Below the pieces are notes generated by a model. It saw only the letters and a program-made list of their open reading frames with translations. It did not search any database and was not told where the DNA came from. Shown one piece after another: positions 43,912 to 52,331 of a DNA stretch of 64,000 nt (the stretch's first letter is position 1; each line of letters begins with the position of its first letter). The position numbers and the translations under genes were made by a program. This DNA is from JBBDIX01 sp050486225 (GTDB lineage Bacteria; Actinomycetota; Nitriliruptoria; Nitriliruptorales; Nitriliruptoraceae). The stretch is from the NCBI GenBank assembly GCA_050486225.1, contig JBJHCV010000001.1, positions 186,001-250,000 on the forward strand, given 5' to 3'.

Positions 43912-44838
43912 TCACAGCACGCCGCACGCGCGCAGGTCGCGAAGCAGGTTCGCCGACGCCTCGCGTTCCATGCGCTGCCGGGTCTCCACGGTCGACGACC
44001 CGACGTGCGGGCTGAGCACGACACTGTCCAGTTCGCTCAGCGGGCCGGTGTAGGGCTCGGTGTCGAAGGCGTCGATGGCTGCTCCCCCGAGGTGGCCGGA
44101 ACGCAGGGCCGCCTCGAGCGCCTCCTCGTCGACGATGCCGCCTCGCGATGCGTTGACGATGACGGTGCCGGGTCGGGTGCGCGCGATCACCTCGGCGTCG
44201 ATCAGGTGACGGGTCGCGTCGGTGAGCGGCACGTGCAGAGAGATCAGGTCGCACCGTTCGAGCAGTTCGTCGAACGACACGAGTCGGGCCACCTGGTCGA
44301 GGTCGTCGAGGTGGTCGAGGGCGGGGTCAGCGACACACACGTCGGCACCGAACGCGGCGACCAGCCGAGCGACGGCCCGGCCGATGCGGCCACCTCCGAC
44401 CAGCCCGACCGTCCGCGACCCGAGCAGGTGGCCCTTCGTGCGCGGCCAGTCGCCGGCTCGCACGCGGGCGTCGGAGTCGGGGATGCGGCGCAGCACGGCG
44501 AGGATGAGCCCGAGCGTCAGTTCGGCGACCGCGGCGGTCGGTGCGTCCGGGGTGTTGGACACGAGCAGGTCGCGTGCCGCTGCGGCGTCGAGGTCGACAC
44601 TGTCCATGCCGGTGCCGAGCCGGGCCACGACCCGCAGGTCGGGCGCACGGTCGAACACGCTGGCGGTCAGCGGTTCGACGCCGGCGATCATCCCGACGAC
44701 CCCACCGGCGAGCAGGTCACCGACCTCGTCCTCGGTCATCGTGCGCCCGTACGGGTTGCGAACGACGTCCAGCTCCCGGAGTTCGGGCGCGAGGTTGTCC
44801 AGGTCGAACGACGACGACGTCAGGGCGACGACGGTCAT
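43912..44838 (-). CDS. D-isomer 2-hydroxyacid dehydrogenase (phosphoglycerate dehydrogenase-like)
   Basis: 308 aa from ATG. NAD-binding VGLVGGGRIGRAVARLVAAF ~143; catalytic Arg in VNASRGGIVDEEAL ~228, Glu in AFDTEPYTGPL and His in LSPHVGSSTVETRQRM ~278; substrate loop ARLGTGMDSVDL ~72. It lacks the ACT/ASB regulatory domains of full SerA, so it is the short form. It reduces a 2-keto acid or oxidises a 2-hydroxyacid; glyoxylate, hydroxypyruvate or a 3-phosphoglycerate-like acid are options. Confidence 0.87.
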   Translation of the reverse strand: MTVVALTSSSFDLDNLAPELRELDVVRNPYGRTMTEDEVGDLLAGGVVGMIAGVEPLTASVFDRAPDLRVVARLGTGMDSVDLDAAAARDLLVSNTPDAPTAAVAELTLGLILAVLRRIPDSDARVRAGDWPRTKGHLLGSRTVGLVGGGRIGRAVARLVAAFGADVCVADPALDHLDDLDQVARLVSFDELLERCDLISLHVPLTDATRHLIDAEVIARTRPGTVIVNASRGGIVDEEALEAALRSGHLGGAAIDAFDTEPYTGPLSELDSVVLSPHVGSSTVETRQRMEREASANLLRDLRACGVL

Positions 44839-44938
44839 CTGCAGGGCCCCTCGGGTCGGTCACGGTCCGGCGGTGGCCGGGTCCACCGTCAGGCTACTTC
44901 CGGCACCGGTCACGCACCGGGCACCGCCAGGCCGGGTT

Positions 44939-45598
44939 TCAGCCTTCGAGGTGGACGAGTTCACGCACCGGGGCCGTGATCACCGACGCCGCGATCGGCC
45001 CCCCGGCAAGCAGCTGTTCGATCGCCCACGCGCGGTCGACCGGGACGATGAACATGGCGCGTCGTGTGTGGCTGAGGCGTGCCGCTCCGAGCGACACGCG
45101 CTCCGCCGGCGGCTTCGGTGCGTCGCTGACAGCGACGGCCGGCGAGAGGTCACGAGTCGCGGCGTCGTCGAACAGGCTGGCGGTGTGACCGTCGTCTCCG
45201 AGGCCGAGCACCACCAGGTCGAAGGTCGGCACGTCACGCATGCGAGCGTTCGCGCGGTTGGCGGCGTCGACAGGGCCCCGTTCGGCCTCGAAGATCTCCA
45301 GGTGGCCGAGGCCGACGTGGTCGGCGAACAGCGCACGCAGCATCGTGTCGTTGCGGTCCGGGTCGCCGACGGGCAGGCACCGTTCGTCGCTCGGCACGAC
45401 CCACCAGCCAGACCAGTCGGTGTCGAGGTCACGCAGGCACCGGTAGAGGGCAGCGGGGCTCGTCCCGCCGGCGAGCACGACGTGGAAGCGGCCGCGCGCA
45501 CGGATCGCCTCGGCCGCCACCGCGGCGATCTCGACCGCCAGTTCGTGCGGCGCGACACGCCGGCGGTGCACCGGGGTGGCCGTGGGTCCGCCGGTCAC
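44939..45598 (-). CDS. pgl: 6-phosphogluconolactonase
   Basis: 219 aa; GTG 45598 overlaps the Dps stop (GTGA) and is preferred over an upstream start at 45622. DevB/Pgl family: HVVLAGGTSPAALYRCL, WWVVPSDERCLPVGDPDRND, FDLVVLGLGDDGHTASLFDD and RRAMFIVPVDRAWAIEQLLA. It hydrolyses 6-phosphogluconolactone in the oxidative pentose phosphate pathway. Glucose-6-phosphate dehydrogenase is not adjacent; its partner here is a Dps gene, which suggests a joint response to oxidative stress (NADPH supply plus iron storage). Confidence 0.9.
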   Translation of the reverse strand: MTGGPTATPVHRRRVAPHELAVEIAAVAAEAIRARGRFHVVLAGGTSPAALYRCLRDLDTDWSGWWVVPSDERCLPVGDPDRNDTMLRALFADHVGLGHLEIFEAERGPVDAANRANARMRDVPTFDLVVLGLGDDGHTASLFDDAATRDLSPAVAVSDAPKPPAERVSLGAARLSHTRRAMFIVPVDRAWAIEQLLAGGPIAASVITAPVRELVHLEG

Positions 45599-46089
45599 GG
45601 CTGCTGCGCGGAGAACATCCACAGCTGCATCTCGAGCCCCTGCAGGATCTCGACGAGCAGGTCCTCGCTGGCGAGGTCGACGTCACCGAGTCCGTCCAGG
45701 CGTTCACGCACGGCGCGCGCCACGGCCTCGATCCGGTCGGTCATGTGGGTGACGACGTCGGCCTGGCCGACCCACCCGTCCGGGGCCGGATCCGCCGGCG
45801 AGTCGCCGGCGACACGCTGCAGGCGCCCGTCCGGAGCGACCCCGATCGCGGTGAGCCGTTCCGCCACGGCGTCGGACCACGTGCGGTACTCCGCCGTCAC
45901 CTCGTCGAGGTGTTCGTGCAACGGCCGGAACGCGGACCCGACCACGGTCCAGTGCAACTGCTTGGCGGTCAGCGAGAGGTCCACGAGGTCAACGAGCAGC
46001 GGCTGGAGACTCTCGGTCACCGCAGCGCGGGCGTCGGGGTCGAGCGTGGAGCGGACCCCACGTGTGCGGGGTGTGTCGGTGGTGGCCAT
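45595..46089 (-). CDS. dps: Dps family ferritin-like protein
   Basis: 164 aa from ATG with GAGGAG 9 nt upstream. Four-helix ferritin-like fold with the intersubunit ferroxidase signature LTAKQLHWTVVGSAFRPLHE HLDEV (His ~47, His ~59 and the Asp/Glu pair that follows) and a long third and fourth helix. It stores iron oxidised with peroxide and protects DNA. The N-terminal tail is short and not strongly basic, so DNA binding is uncertain. Coupled to pgl. Confidence 0.9.
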   Translation of the reverse strand: MATTDTPRTRGVRSTLDPDARAAVTESLQPLLVDLVDLSLTAKQLHWTVVGSAFRPLHEHLDEVTAEYRTWSDAVAERLTAIGVAPDGRLQRVAGDSPADPAPDGWVGQADVVTHMTDRIEAVARAVRERLDGLGDVDLASEDLLVEILQGLEMQLWMFSAQQP

Positions 46090-46233
46090 GTCTGGCTCCT
46101 CGGTCGGCGGCGTCCCGGCGTGGCGATCCAGACATCCGCGGCGGATGCACAGGTCCGGCGGCGCCGGGACCTTTCAGTGTCACTACTCGCTGCACGCCTG
46201 TCGGGGCCGAAGGTCCACACTGCTCGAGGACGA

Positions 46234-46356
46234 TCATCGGGCAGGTGTCGGTGGTTCACGCATGGGCTCGCGATCCGGCCGCGGGAGGTCTGTCCCGCCG
46301 ATCGGGTCGATGTGGAGTCGGATCCTCTGGTGCAGGTCCGTGGCGTCGTCGGACAT
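46234..46356 (-). CDS. Small protein, 40 aa, unknown
   Basis: ATG 46356 is preceded by a strong Shine-Dalgarno sequence (AGGAGGG, 6 nt before the start), one of the best in the window. The product (MSDDATDLHQRIRLHIDPIG then GTDLPRPDREPMREPPTPAR) is hydrophilic with a Pro/Arg-rich end and no recognisable motif. It lies 144 nt upstream of dps on the same strand and diverges from the DNA methyltransferase gene. Real translation is supported only by the ribosome-binding site and start. Confidence 0.5.
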   Translation of the reverse strand: MSDDATDLHQRIRLHIDPIGGTDLPRPDREPMREPPTPAR

Positions 46357-46479
46357 GGCATCCCTCCTGCCGGGAGCGTCCATGATGACCTGGACGACCG
46401 CAAGCGCGCACGGTGGTCCGCGATGAGCATCTCGGGTCGACGTCGCTGTCACGTCTGCCGTGTGCACGGACCGTCCTCG

Positions 46480-46485
46480 TAGGAT
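46480..46485 (+). promoter_or_regulatory. Candidate -10 element of the DNA methyltransferase gene
   Basis: TAGGAT, 44 nt before the GTG at 46530. It matches the TAGGNT hexamers seen before guaB3, the large FAD oxidoreductase and tetR. The -35 region is unconvincing. Confidence 0.35.
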
Positions 46486-46529
46486 GGTTGAGCGGTGCCG
46501 CCCACCAACGTTCGCGAGGACTCGATGAC

Positions 46530-47432
46530 GTGAAGCGCACGGTCACCGACGAGGCGTTCTTCACCACGCCGGAACTCGCCGAACGGTGCGTTCAGGTCAC
46601 CCGCCGCCACGTCGACCTCGACGCGTGCGGACTGGTCGTGGAACCGAGTGCCGGGCGGGGCGTGTTCCTGGACGGTCTGCCCCGGGACCGCACGGTCGCG
46701 ATCGACCTGCACCCGCGCCACCCGGACGTCGTCGCCGGCGACTTCCTTGACTGGACGCCGCCGTCCGTCGACGGTCCGGTGCTCACCATCGGCAACCCGC
46801 CGTTCGGGCAACGTGCGGCACTCGCCGTCCGGTTCGTCGCCCACGCCTGCTCGTTCAGCGACACGGTGGCGTTCATCCTCCCCCGCAGCTTCAACAAGTT
46901 CACGTTCCAGATGCGGGTGCCGGCCCGCTTCCACCTGGTCGACGGGTTCGACTGCGACGCGTTCACCGACGTCGACGGTGCCCCGCGCCCGGTGCGCGCC
47001 ACGTTCCAGGTGTGGCAGCGTCGCGACCACGACCGTGACACGTCCCGGCCTCCCGACCGGCACCCCGACTTCGTGATGACCCACCGGCACCTGTCGCGCA
47101 CGCCACCTGACGACCTGGCACGCATCCGTGCCACCCACCCGTTCGCGGTCCCGCAGGTCGGCGGCCGTTTCACCCCTCGTGACGCCACCGAGGTGACTCG
47201 CGGCAGCCACTGGTTCATCCGCCCGAACGTCGACGGGGTGAGGGAACGGTTCGAACGGTTGGACTTCGCGTTCCTCGAGGGCATGAACACCGCCCACACG
47301 AGCCTGTCGAAGCGCGACATCGTACGTGCCTACACGGAGGTCCTCGACCGCGAGGGCGCCGACCGCACGGCACACCCCGTGGAGGCGCACGACTCAACCG
47401 CTCGGGACCGCAGGGTTGCCGCGTCGGACTGA
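46530..47432 (+). CDS. Orphan adenine-type DNA methyltransferase
   Basis: 300 aa from GTG 46530 (GAGGA 9 nt upstream). SAM motif VVEPSAGRGVFLDGL ~33 and catalytic motif IV ILTIGNPPFGQRAALAVRF with NPPF ~88 identify a gamma-type amino-methyltransferase of N6-adenine (M.TaqI-like order); FTTPELAERCV at the N-terminus is the usual entry segment. FILPRSFNKFTFQMRVP follows as a target-side motif. No recognisable target-recognition domain of full size and no restriction nuclease gene are near, so it is a solitary methylase or modifies a different substrate. The fold call is solid; the target is unknown. Confidence 0.8.
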   Translation: MKRTVTDEAFFTTPELAERCVQVTRRHVDLDACGLVVEPSAGRGVFLDGLPRDRTVAIDLHPRHPDVVAGDFLDWTPPSVDGPVLTIGNPPFGQRAALAVRFVAHACSFSDTVAFILPRSFNKFTFQMRVPARFHLVDGFDCDAFTDVDGAPRPVRATFQVWQRRDHDRDTSRPPDRHPDFVMTHRHLSRTPPDDLARIRATHPFAVPQVGGRFTPRDATEVTRGSHWFIRPNVDGVRERFERLDFAFLEGMNTAHTSLSKRDIVRAYTEVLDREGADRTAHPVEAHDSTARDRRVAASD

Positions 47433-47451
47433 ACCGCGGACCGGTCGGCGG

Positions 47452-48627
47452 TCAGCCGATGCCGTGGGCGATGGCGGCCTCGACCCCGCCCGGGGTGATC
47501 GGCACGCCGCAGCGGCGGAGTCCCCCCTCCACACCGGCGAGCGTGCCCGCGAGCGTGAGTTCGTTGAGGTCGCCGAGGTGCCCGATGCGGAACACCGTGC
47601 CAGCGAGGTCCGACAGCCCCCCACCGAGCGACAGGTCGTAGTGCTCGAGGATGACGTCACGCAGGCGGTCGGCGTCGTGCCCGTCGGGCATGACCACGGA
47701 CGTGCACGAGTTCGACCGGCGTGCCGGGTCGGTCGCCAGGATCTCCAGTCCCCAGTGTTCGACGGCGACGCGCGTCATGCCGGCCAGGTGTTCGTGTCGG
47801 GCGAACACCCGGTCGAGCCCTTCGGCGTCGAGCAGGTCGATGGCCTCACGCAGCCCGTACAGCAGGTTGGTGGCCGGGGTGTAGGGGAAGGAGCCCTTGT
47901 CGTTGGCGGCGAACATGGCCTCCCAGTCCCAGTAGGAGCGACGGACCCCCGCGCCCGACGCGGCGACGGCCCGGGCCCGGTCGCTGACCGCGGCGAACCC
48001 GAGGCCCGGCGGGAGCATGAGGCCCTTCTGGGAGCTGGCCACGGTGACGTCGATCCCCCACTCGTCGTGACGCAGGTCGATCGACGCGAGCGACGACACC
48101 GCGTCGACGAACAACAGCGGGTCCTGCCCGGACGCGTCGATGGCGCGACGGATCCCGGCGAGATCGGTGGTGAAGCCGGTGGACGTCTCGTTGTGCACGA
48201 TCGCCACGGCGTGGAACCGCTCTTCGGCGAGCGCAGCCGTCACGTCGGCAGGGGTGACCCCGGCCCGCCAGTCGAGGTCGACCACCTCGACGTCGAGCCC
48301 GAGCTCACGGGCCATCCGTGCCCACAGGCGCGCGAAGTGGCCCATGTCGAACATGAGGATCCGGCCGCCGGGTGCGCACGTGTTGACCAGCGTCGACTCC
48401 CACACGCCGGTTCCCGACCCCGGGAAGATCAGTACCGGGTCGGTCGTCTGGAAGACGTGACGGACGTCGGCGAGCAGTCCCATCGCGAGGTCGCGGAACT
48501 CCGGACCTCGGTGGTCGATGGTCGGGCGTGACAGGGCCCGCAGCACCCGGTCGGGCACGTTGGTGGGCCCGGGGATCTGGAGGAAGTGGCGTCCGGCGCG
48601 GTGGCCGGTCGGGTCGGTGCCGCTCAC
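47452..48627 (-). CDS. Alanine/serine--glyoxylate aminotransferase family protein
   Basis: 391 aa from GTG. Class V PLP aminotransferase: LQIPGPTNVPDRVLRALSRP, FPGSGTGVWESTLVNTCAPG, VHNETSTGF, LFVDAVSSLASIDLRHDEWG with the PLP-ring Asp and SSQKGLMLPPGLGF with the PLP Lys ~197. This subgroup converts glyoxylate to glycine with alanine or serine as donor. It is divergent from a large FAD/Fe-S oxidoreductase that may supply glyoxylate from glycolate, across 103 nt. Confidence 0.9.
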   Translation of the reverse strand: MSGTDPTGHRAGRHFLQIPGPTNVPDRVLRALSRPTIDHRGPEFRDLAMGLLADVRHVFQTTDPVLIFPGSGTGVWESTLVNTCAPGGRILMFDMGHFARLWARMARELGLDVEVVDLDWRAGVTPADVTAALAEERFHAVAIVHNETSTGFTTDLAGIRRAIDASGQDPLLFVDAVSSLASIDLRHDEWGIDVTVASSQKGLMLPPGLGFAAVSDRARAVAASGAGVRRSYWDWEAMFAANDKGSFPYTPATNLLYGLREAIDLLDAEGLDRVFARHEHLAGMTRVAVEHWGLEILATDPARRSNSCTSVVMPDGHDADRLRDVILEHYDLSLGGGLSDLAGTVFRIGHLGDLNELTLAGTLAGVEGGLRRCGVPITPGGVEAAIAHGIG

Positions 48628-48691
48628 GGTTGGACGCTCCCGGGACGATGGGGACCTGCGGACGGACCGCGGACGGACCGGCGACCGACAC

Positions 48692-48697
48692 TAGGAT
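48692..48697 (+). promoter_or_regulatory. Candidate -10 element of the FAD/Fe-S oxidoreductase gene
   Basis: TAGGAT, 33 nt before GTG 48731, in the intergenic region shared with the divergent aminotransferase. No strong -35 hexamer. Confidence 0.35.
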
Positions 48698-48730
48698 TCG
48701 GCCCATTCTGCTGTCAATCGACAGGTCACC

Positions 48731-51700
48731 GTGAGCGCCTCGCCCGACGTGTCCGCCTCCCGCTCGACGGGTCGACGCCGCAGGGGCGGTCCCGGCCCGC
48801 GATCGTCCGGCGAACCGCGGCCGGGGGCCAGCGACCTCGAGGTGGCGCTCGGCCGGGCGCTCGACGGTGAGGTCCGGTTCGACGACCACACCCGCCACCT
48901 CTTCTCCACCGACGCGAGCATGTACGCGATCACCCCGATCGGGGTCGCGTTTCCCCGCCACGCCGACGACGTGCAGGCCGCCGTCGAGGTTGCCGCCCGT
49001 TTCGGGGTGCCGGTGCTGCCCCGCGGTGCCGGCACGAGCCACTGCGGACAGACCGTCGGCGAGGCGGTCGTGCTCGACCTGTCACGACACCTGTCACAGA
49101 TCACCGAACTGGACCCAGAGTCCCGCACGGCGCGGGTGCAACCGGGGGTGATCCAGGACCAGCTCAACCGGGCCGCCGCACCCCACGGTCTGCTGTTCGG
49201 TCCTGACACGTCGACGAGCAACCGGGCGACGCTCGGCGGGATGATCGGCAACAACTCGTGCGGGGCACGTTCGGCCCAGCACGGGATGACCATCGACCAC
49301 GTCACCGCGCTCGACGTCGTGCTGTCGGATGCGTCCACGGCCCGGTTCACGGTGCGGGATGCCGCCGAGGTGGCTGCGCGTGCCGCACGTGACACGCTCG
49401 AGGGTCGGCTGTATCGGGAGATCCCCGGGCTCGTCGAAGCGCATCGCGACGCGATCGTCGAGCACACCCAGCCGTTCTGGCGGCGGTCGGGCGGCTACCG
49501 GCTCGAACGCCTGCTGCCCGGGTTCGAATACTCGCTGCACCCCGGCGCCGGGGACACCCGTCGCACCGCGCCGCCCGGCGGGCTCGACCTCACCCCACTG
49601 ATCGTCGGGTCGGAGGGCACGCTGGTCACCGTCACCGAGGCGACCGTCGGACTCGTCGACCTGCCGAGCACCGTCGGACTGGCCGTCGGGCACTTCTCGT
49701 CGCTGCAGGCCGCGATCGACGCGGCGGCGAGCGCCACCGAACTGGGTGCCGCGACCATCGAGATGGTGGACCGGCCGATCCTGAACCTGTCGCGCCAGTC
49801 ACCCGAACACCGCGACCTCGTGTCGATCCTCGACGGTGACCCCGCAGCGCTGCTGTTCGTCGAGTTCCACGGCGAGGGTCCGACCGAGGTGCGTTCCCAC
49901 GTCGACCGGCTCGCCCGGCGCTGGCAGGAACGCGACGGCGCGTACGCGGTGCTGCGTCCCGACGACGCGTCCAGCCTCAACCGCATCCGTGCGCTGCGCC
50001 GGGCGGGACTGGGCCTGCTGATGGCCTCCGCGAAGGGCAGCGAACGATCGCTCGCGTTCATCGAGGACACCGCCGTGGATCCGCTGCGGCTCGGCCCGTT
50101 CGCGGAGCGGTTGCGCGGGATCCTCGACGGCGCCGGGCTGACCGCCGGGTTCTACGGGCACGCGTCGTCCGGGTGCCTGCACATCCGTCCGTTCATGGAC
50201 CTGCTGGCCCCGGGACAGGTGGATCTGATGCACCGGGTGGCCGAACAGGTCGCCGAACTGGTTGACGAGTTCGGCGGGGTCAACTCGAGCGAGCACGGCG
50301 ACGGGATCGCACGCAGCGAGTTCAACGAGCGCCTGTTCGGCGCAGAACTGTACGGGGCGATGCGGCGGGTGAAGGCGCTGTTCGACCCGGACGGGCGGAT
50401 GAACCCCGGCAAGGTCGTCGACGCCCCGGCGATGACCGAGCACCTGCGCGAGCCCGCGCTGCCCACCCCGATCCACGTCGACACGACCTTCGACTTCGGC
50501 GGCCCCACCGGCTGGCACGCCGCCGCCAACCGGTGCATGCGCATCGGCGCGTGCCGCAAGCTCCCCGAGTCGGGCGGGACGATGTGCCCGTCCTACATGG
50601 CGACCCGTGACGAGGAGCACTCCACCCGCGGACGGGCCAACGCGCTCGTGAAGGCCCTGTCAGCGCCGGCGACGCCAGCGGCGGCGGTCGGCTCCGCGGC
50701 TGCTGCGGGCGCGCACACCGCCACCGACGCGGTGCCTTCCGGCGCACCCCACGCGTTCGCCGGGCTCGGGCTGACCGATGAGCGGCTGCACGAGATCCTC
50801 GACCTGTGCCTCGAGTGCAAGGCGTGCGCCGCCGAGTGCCCGCTGTCGGTCGACATGGCCACCATGAAGAGCGAGTTCCTGCACCACTACCAGCGCGAGC
50901 ACGGCACGACGCTTCGAACGCGCCTGTTCGGGGCGGTCCGCCGGCTCAACCGTCTCGGATCGGTGTTCGCGCCGGTGTCGAACCTGCCGCTGCGCCTGCC
51001 GCTGGTGCGTGTACTGATGGAGCGCGTGGTCGGGATCGACCGGCGCCGGCCTCTGCCCCGGTTCCAGCGCGAGACGCTGCCGCGCTGGTTCGGTCGTCGG
51101 CGTGCCGGCGCCCACCCGGCCCCGCAGGGCACGGTCGTGCTGGTGGCCGACTCGTTCACGAGCTTCACCGAACCCGGCATCGGTCGCGCTGCGGTCGAAC
51201 TGCTCGAGGCCGCCGGGTACGCGGTGCGGCTCGAGTCCGAGGGCTGCTGCGGACGCGCCGCCATCTCGAAGGGACTGCTCGACGACGCCCGGGACCGCGC
51301 CGCCGACCTCGTCGCGCGGCTGGCCCCGTACGCGGCGCAGGGCATCCCCATCGTCGGCGTCGAACCGTCGTGCATCCTCACCCTGCGTGAGGAGTACCCG
51401 CGGCTGCTGGCAGGCCCGGAGGTCGAGCAGGTCGCCGCACATGCACGCATGGTCGACGACCTGCTCGTCGAGGCGATCGACGACGGACGACTCGTCCTCG
51501 CCTCCAGTTCTGACGTCGCCAACCGACACGTGCTGTTCCACGGACACTGCCACCAGAAGGCGATCACCGGGCTGCGATCCACCACCGAACTGCTGAAGCG
51601 TCTGCCCGGCGCCCGGGTCGAGGTGCTTGACGCGGGCTGCTGCGGCATGGCCGGCTCGTTCGGGTTCGAGGCAGAGCACTACGACCTGGCGATGTCGATC

Positions 51701-51871
51701 GGCGAGCAGCGACTGTTCCCCGCCGTGCGCGCCACCGGTCACGACACCCTCATCGCCGCGACCGGCGTGTCGTGCCGTCAGCAGATCTCCCACGGCACCG
51801 AGCGCCGCGCCCAGCACCCGATCGAGCTGATCCGCGCTGCCGTCGCCGTCCCGGACACCGATCGACGCTGA
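48731..51871 (+). CDS. FAD-linked oxidase fused to Fe-S/CCG subunit (glycolate or D-lactate dehydrogenase type)
   Basis: 1046 aa from GTG. Residues ~50-290: PCMH FAD-binding domain (VPVLPRGAGTSHCGQTVGEA, DTSTSNRATLGGMIGNNSCG). Residues ~300-560: FAD-linked oxidase C-domain ending SSEHGDGIARSEF, VKALFDPDGRMNPGKVVDAP. Next come two ferredoxin-like clusters: CMRIGACRKLPESGGTMCPS ~600 and CLECKACAAECPLSVDM ~693. The C-terminal CCG domains have CCGRAAISKG ~839, GHCHQKAITG ~941 and DAGCCGMAGSFGFE ~970. This is the one-chain form of GlcDEF/Dld-II-like enzymes that oxidise glycolate, D-lactate or D-2-hydroxyglutarate and pass electrons to quinone. The neighbouring glyoxylate aminotransferase favours glycolate; this is inference. 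Confidence 0.9.
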   Translation: MSASPDVSASRSTGRRRRGGPGPRSSGEPRPGASDLEVALGRALDGEVRFDDHTRHLFSTDASMYAITPIGVAFPRHADDVQAAVEVAARFGVPVLPRGAGTSHCGQTVGEAVVLDLSRHLSQITELDPESRTARVQPGVIQDQLNRAAAPHGLLFGPDTSTSNRATLGGMIGNNSCGARSAQHGMTIDHVTALDVVLSDASTARFTVRDAAEVAARAARDTLEGRLYREIPGLVEAHRDAIVEHTQPFWRRSGGYRLERLLPGFEYSLHPGAGDTRRTAPPGGLDLTPLIVGSEGTLVTVTEATVGLVDLPSTVGLAVGHFSSLQAAIDAAASATELGAATIEMVDRPILNLSRQSPEHRDLVSILDGDPAALLFVEFHGEGPTEVRSHVDRLARRWQERDGAYAVLRPDDASSLNRIRALRRAGLGLLMASAKGSERSLAFIEDTAVDPLRLGPFAERLRGILDGAGLTAGFYGHASSGCLHIRPFMDLLAPGQVDLMHRVAEQVAELVDEFGGVNSSEHGDGIARSEFNERLFGAELYGAMRRVKALFDPDGRMNPGKVVDAPAMTEHLREPALPTPIHVDTTFDFGGPTGWHAAANRCMRIGACRKLPESGGTMCPSYMATRDEEHSTRGRANALVKALSAPATPAAAVGSAAAAGAHTATDAVPSGAPHAFAGLGLTDERLHEILDLCLECKACAAECPLSVDMATMKSEFLHHYQREHGTTLRTRLFGAVRRLNRLGSVFAPVSNLPLRLPLVRVLMERVVGIDRRRPLPRFQRETLPRWFGRRRAGAHPAPQGTVVLVADSFTSFTEPGIGRAAVELLEAAGYAVRLESEGCCGRAAISKGLLDDARDRAADLVARLAPYAAQGIPIVGVEPSCILTLREEYPRLLAGPEVEQVAAHARMVDDLLVEAIDDGRLVLASSSDVANRHVLFHGHCHQKAITGLRSTTELLKRLPGARVEVLDAGCCGMAGSFGFEAEHYDLAMSIGEQRLFPAVRATGHDTLIAATGVSCRQQISHGTERRAQHPIELIRAAVAVPDTDRR

Positions 51872-52157
51872 CACGTCGCTGACGCGTCGTCCGACGGCGT
51901 CCTGCCCCTGCCGTCGGCCAACTCCGCTGCCGCGGGTTCGGACTGGCGCGGACGGCGCTCACCTCCCACGTACCGCGCGACGACGTGCCTGACGGGCGCC
52001 TCCTGCCCCACGCCTGATCGTCACTCGCACATCCCGGCCGCCGGCGCCTGATCGCGCCATCACTCGGCTCGCCTCCAACGTGGCAGGCCAACACTGACGA
52101 ACGTCGCGGCCGCGCTGCGGGTCGCCTGACCACATCGTCACCTCGTCCCTCGCTCGT

Positions 52158-52176
52158 ACGCATTCCCGGAATGCGT
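52158..52176. promoter_or_regulatory. Perfect 19-bp palindrome (candidate operator)
   Basis: ACGCATTCCCGGAATGCGT: 9-bp arms around a central C. The single-base centre excludes an RNA hairpin terminator, so a dimeric DNA-binding protein is the more likely reader. It lies ~155 nt upstream of the sortase-substrate start. The same palindrome was not noticed elsewhere in the window. Confidence 0.55.
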
Positions 52177-52200
52177 GTTCTGCCGTTCACGGCCTCGAAC

Positions 52201-52222
52201 CGTCAGGTTCTCGACAGGTTCG
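52201..52222 (+). promoter_or_regulatory. Two 11-bp direct repeats (CGTCAGG-like)
   Basis: CGTCAGGTTCT followed without gap by CGACAGGTTCG. The first unit equals the units found in front of the receiver-like gene and between the OmpR-type regulator and the 96-aa protein gene. The 11-bp period is the one used by OmpR/PhoB-family regulators. It lies 110 nt before the sortase-substrate start. Confidence 0.5.
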
Positions 52223-52331
52223 AGTTCCACAGTCGACCCATCGCCGCACGAGGCATGCACCTGCCGGGGCACCCGACAGACGGGCTCCGACTCCAGGGCA
52301 CCTCGGAGGGCATGTCGACAAAGGAATGAAG

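Larger units (their letters stand above)
51872..52331. other. Gene-free stretch of ~460 nt with regulatory repeats
   Basis: No coding sequence with a credible start and composition is seen between the oxidoreductase stop and the sortase-substrate gene. The right part holds a perfect 19-bp palindrome (52158-52176) and a tandem 11-bp repeat (52201-52222), so this is most likely the control region of the envelope-protein operon. The left ~280 nt show nothing recognisable. Confidence 0.6.
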
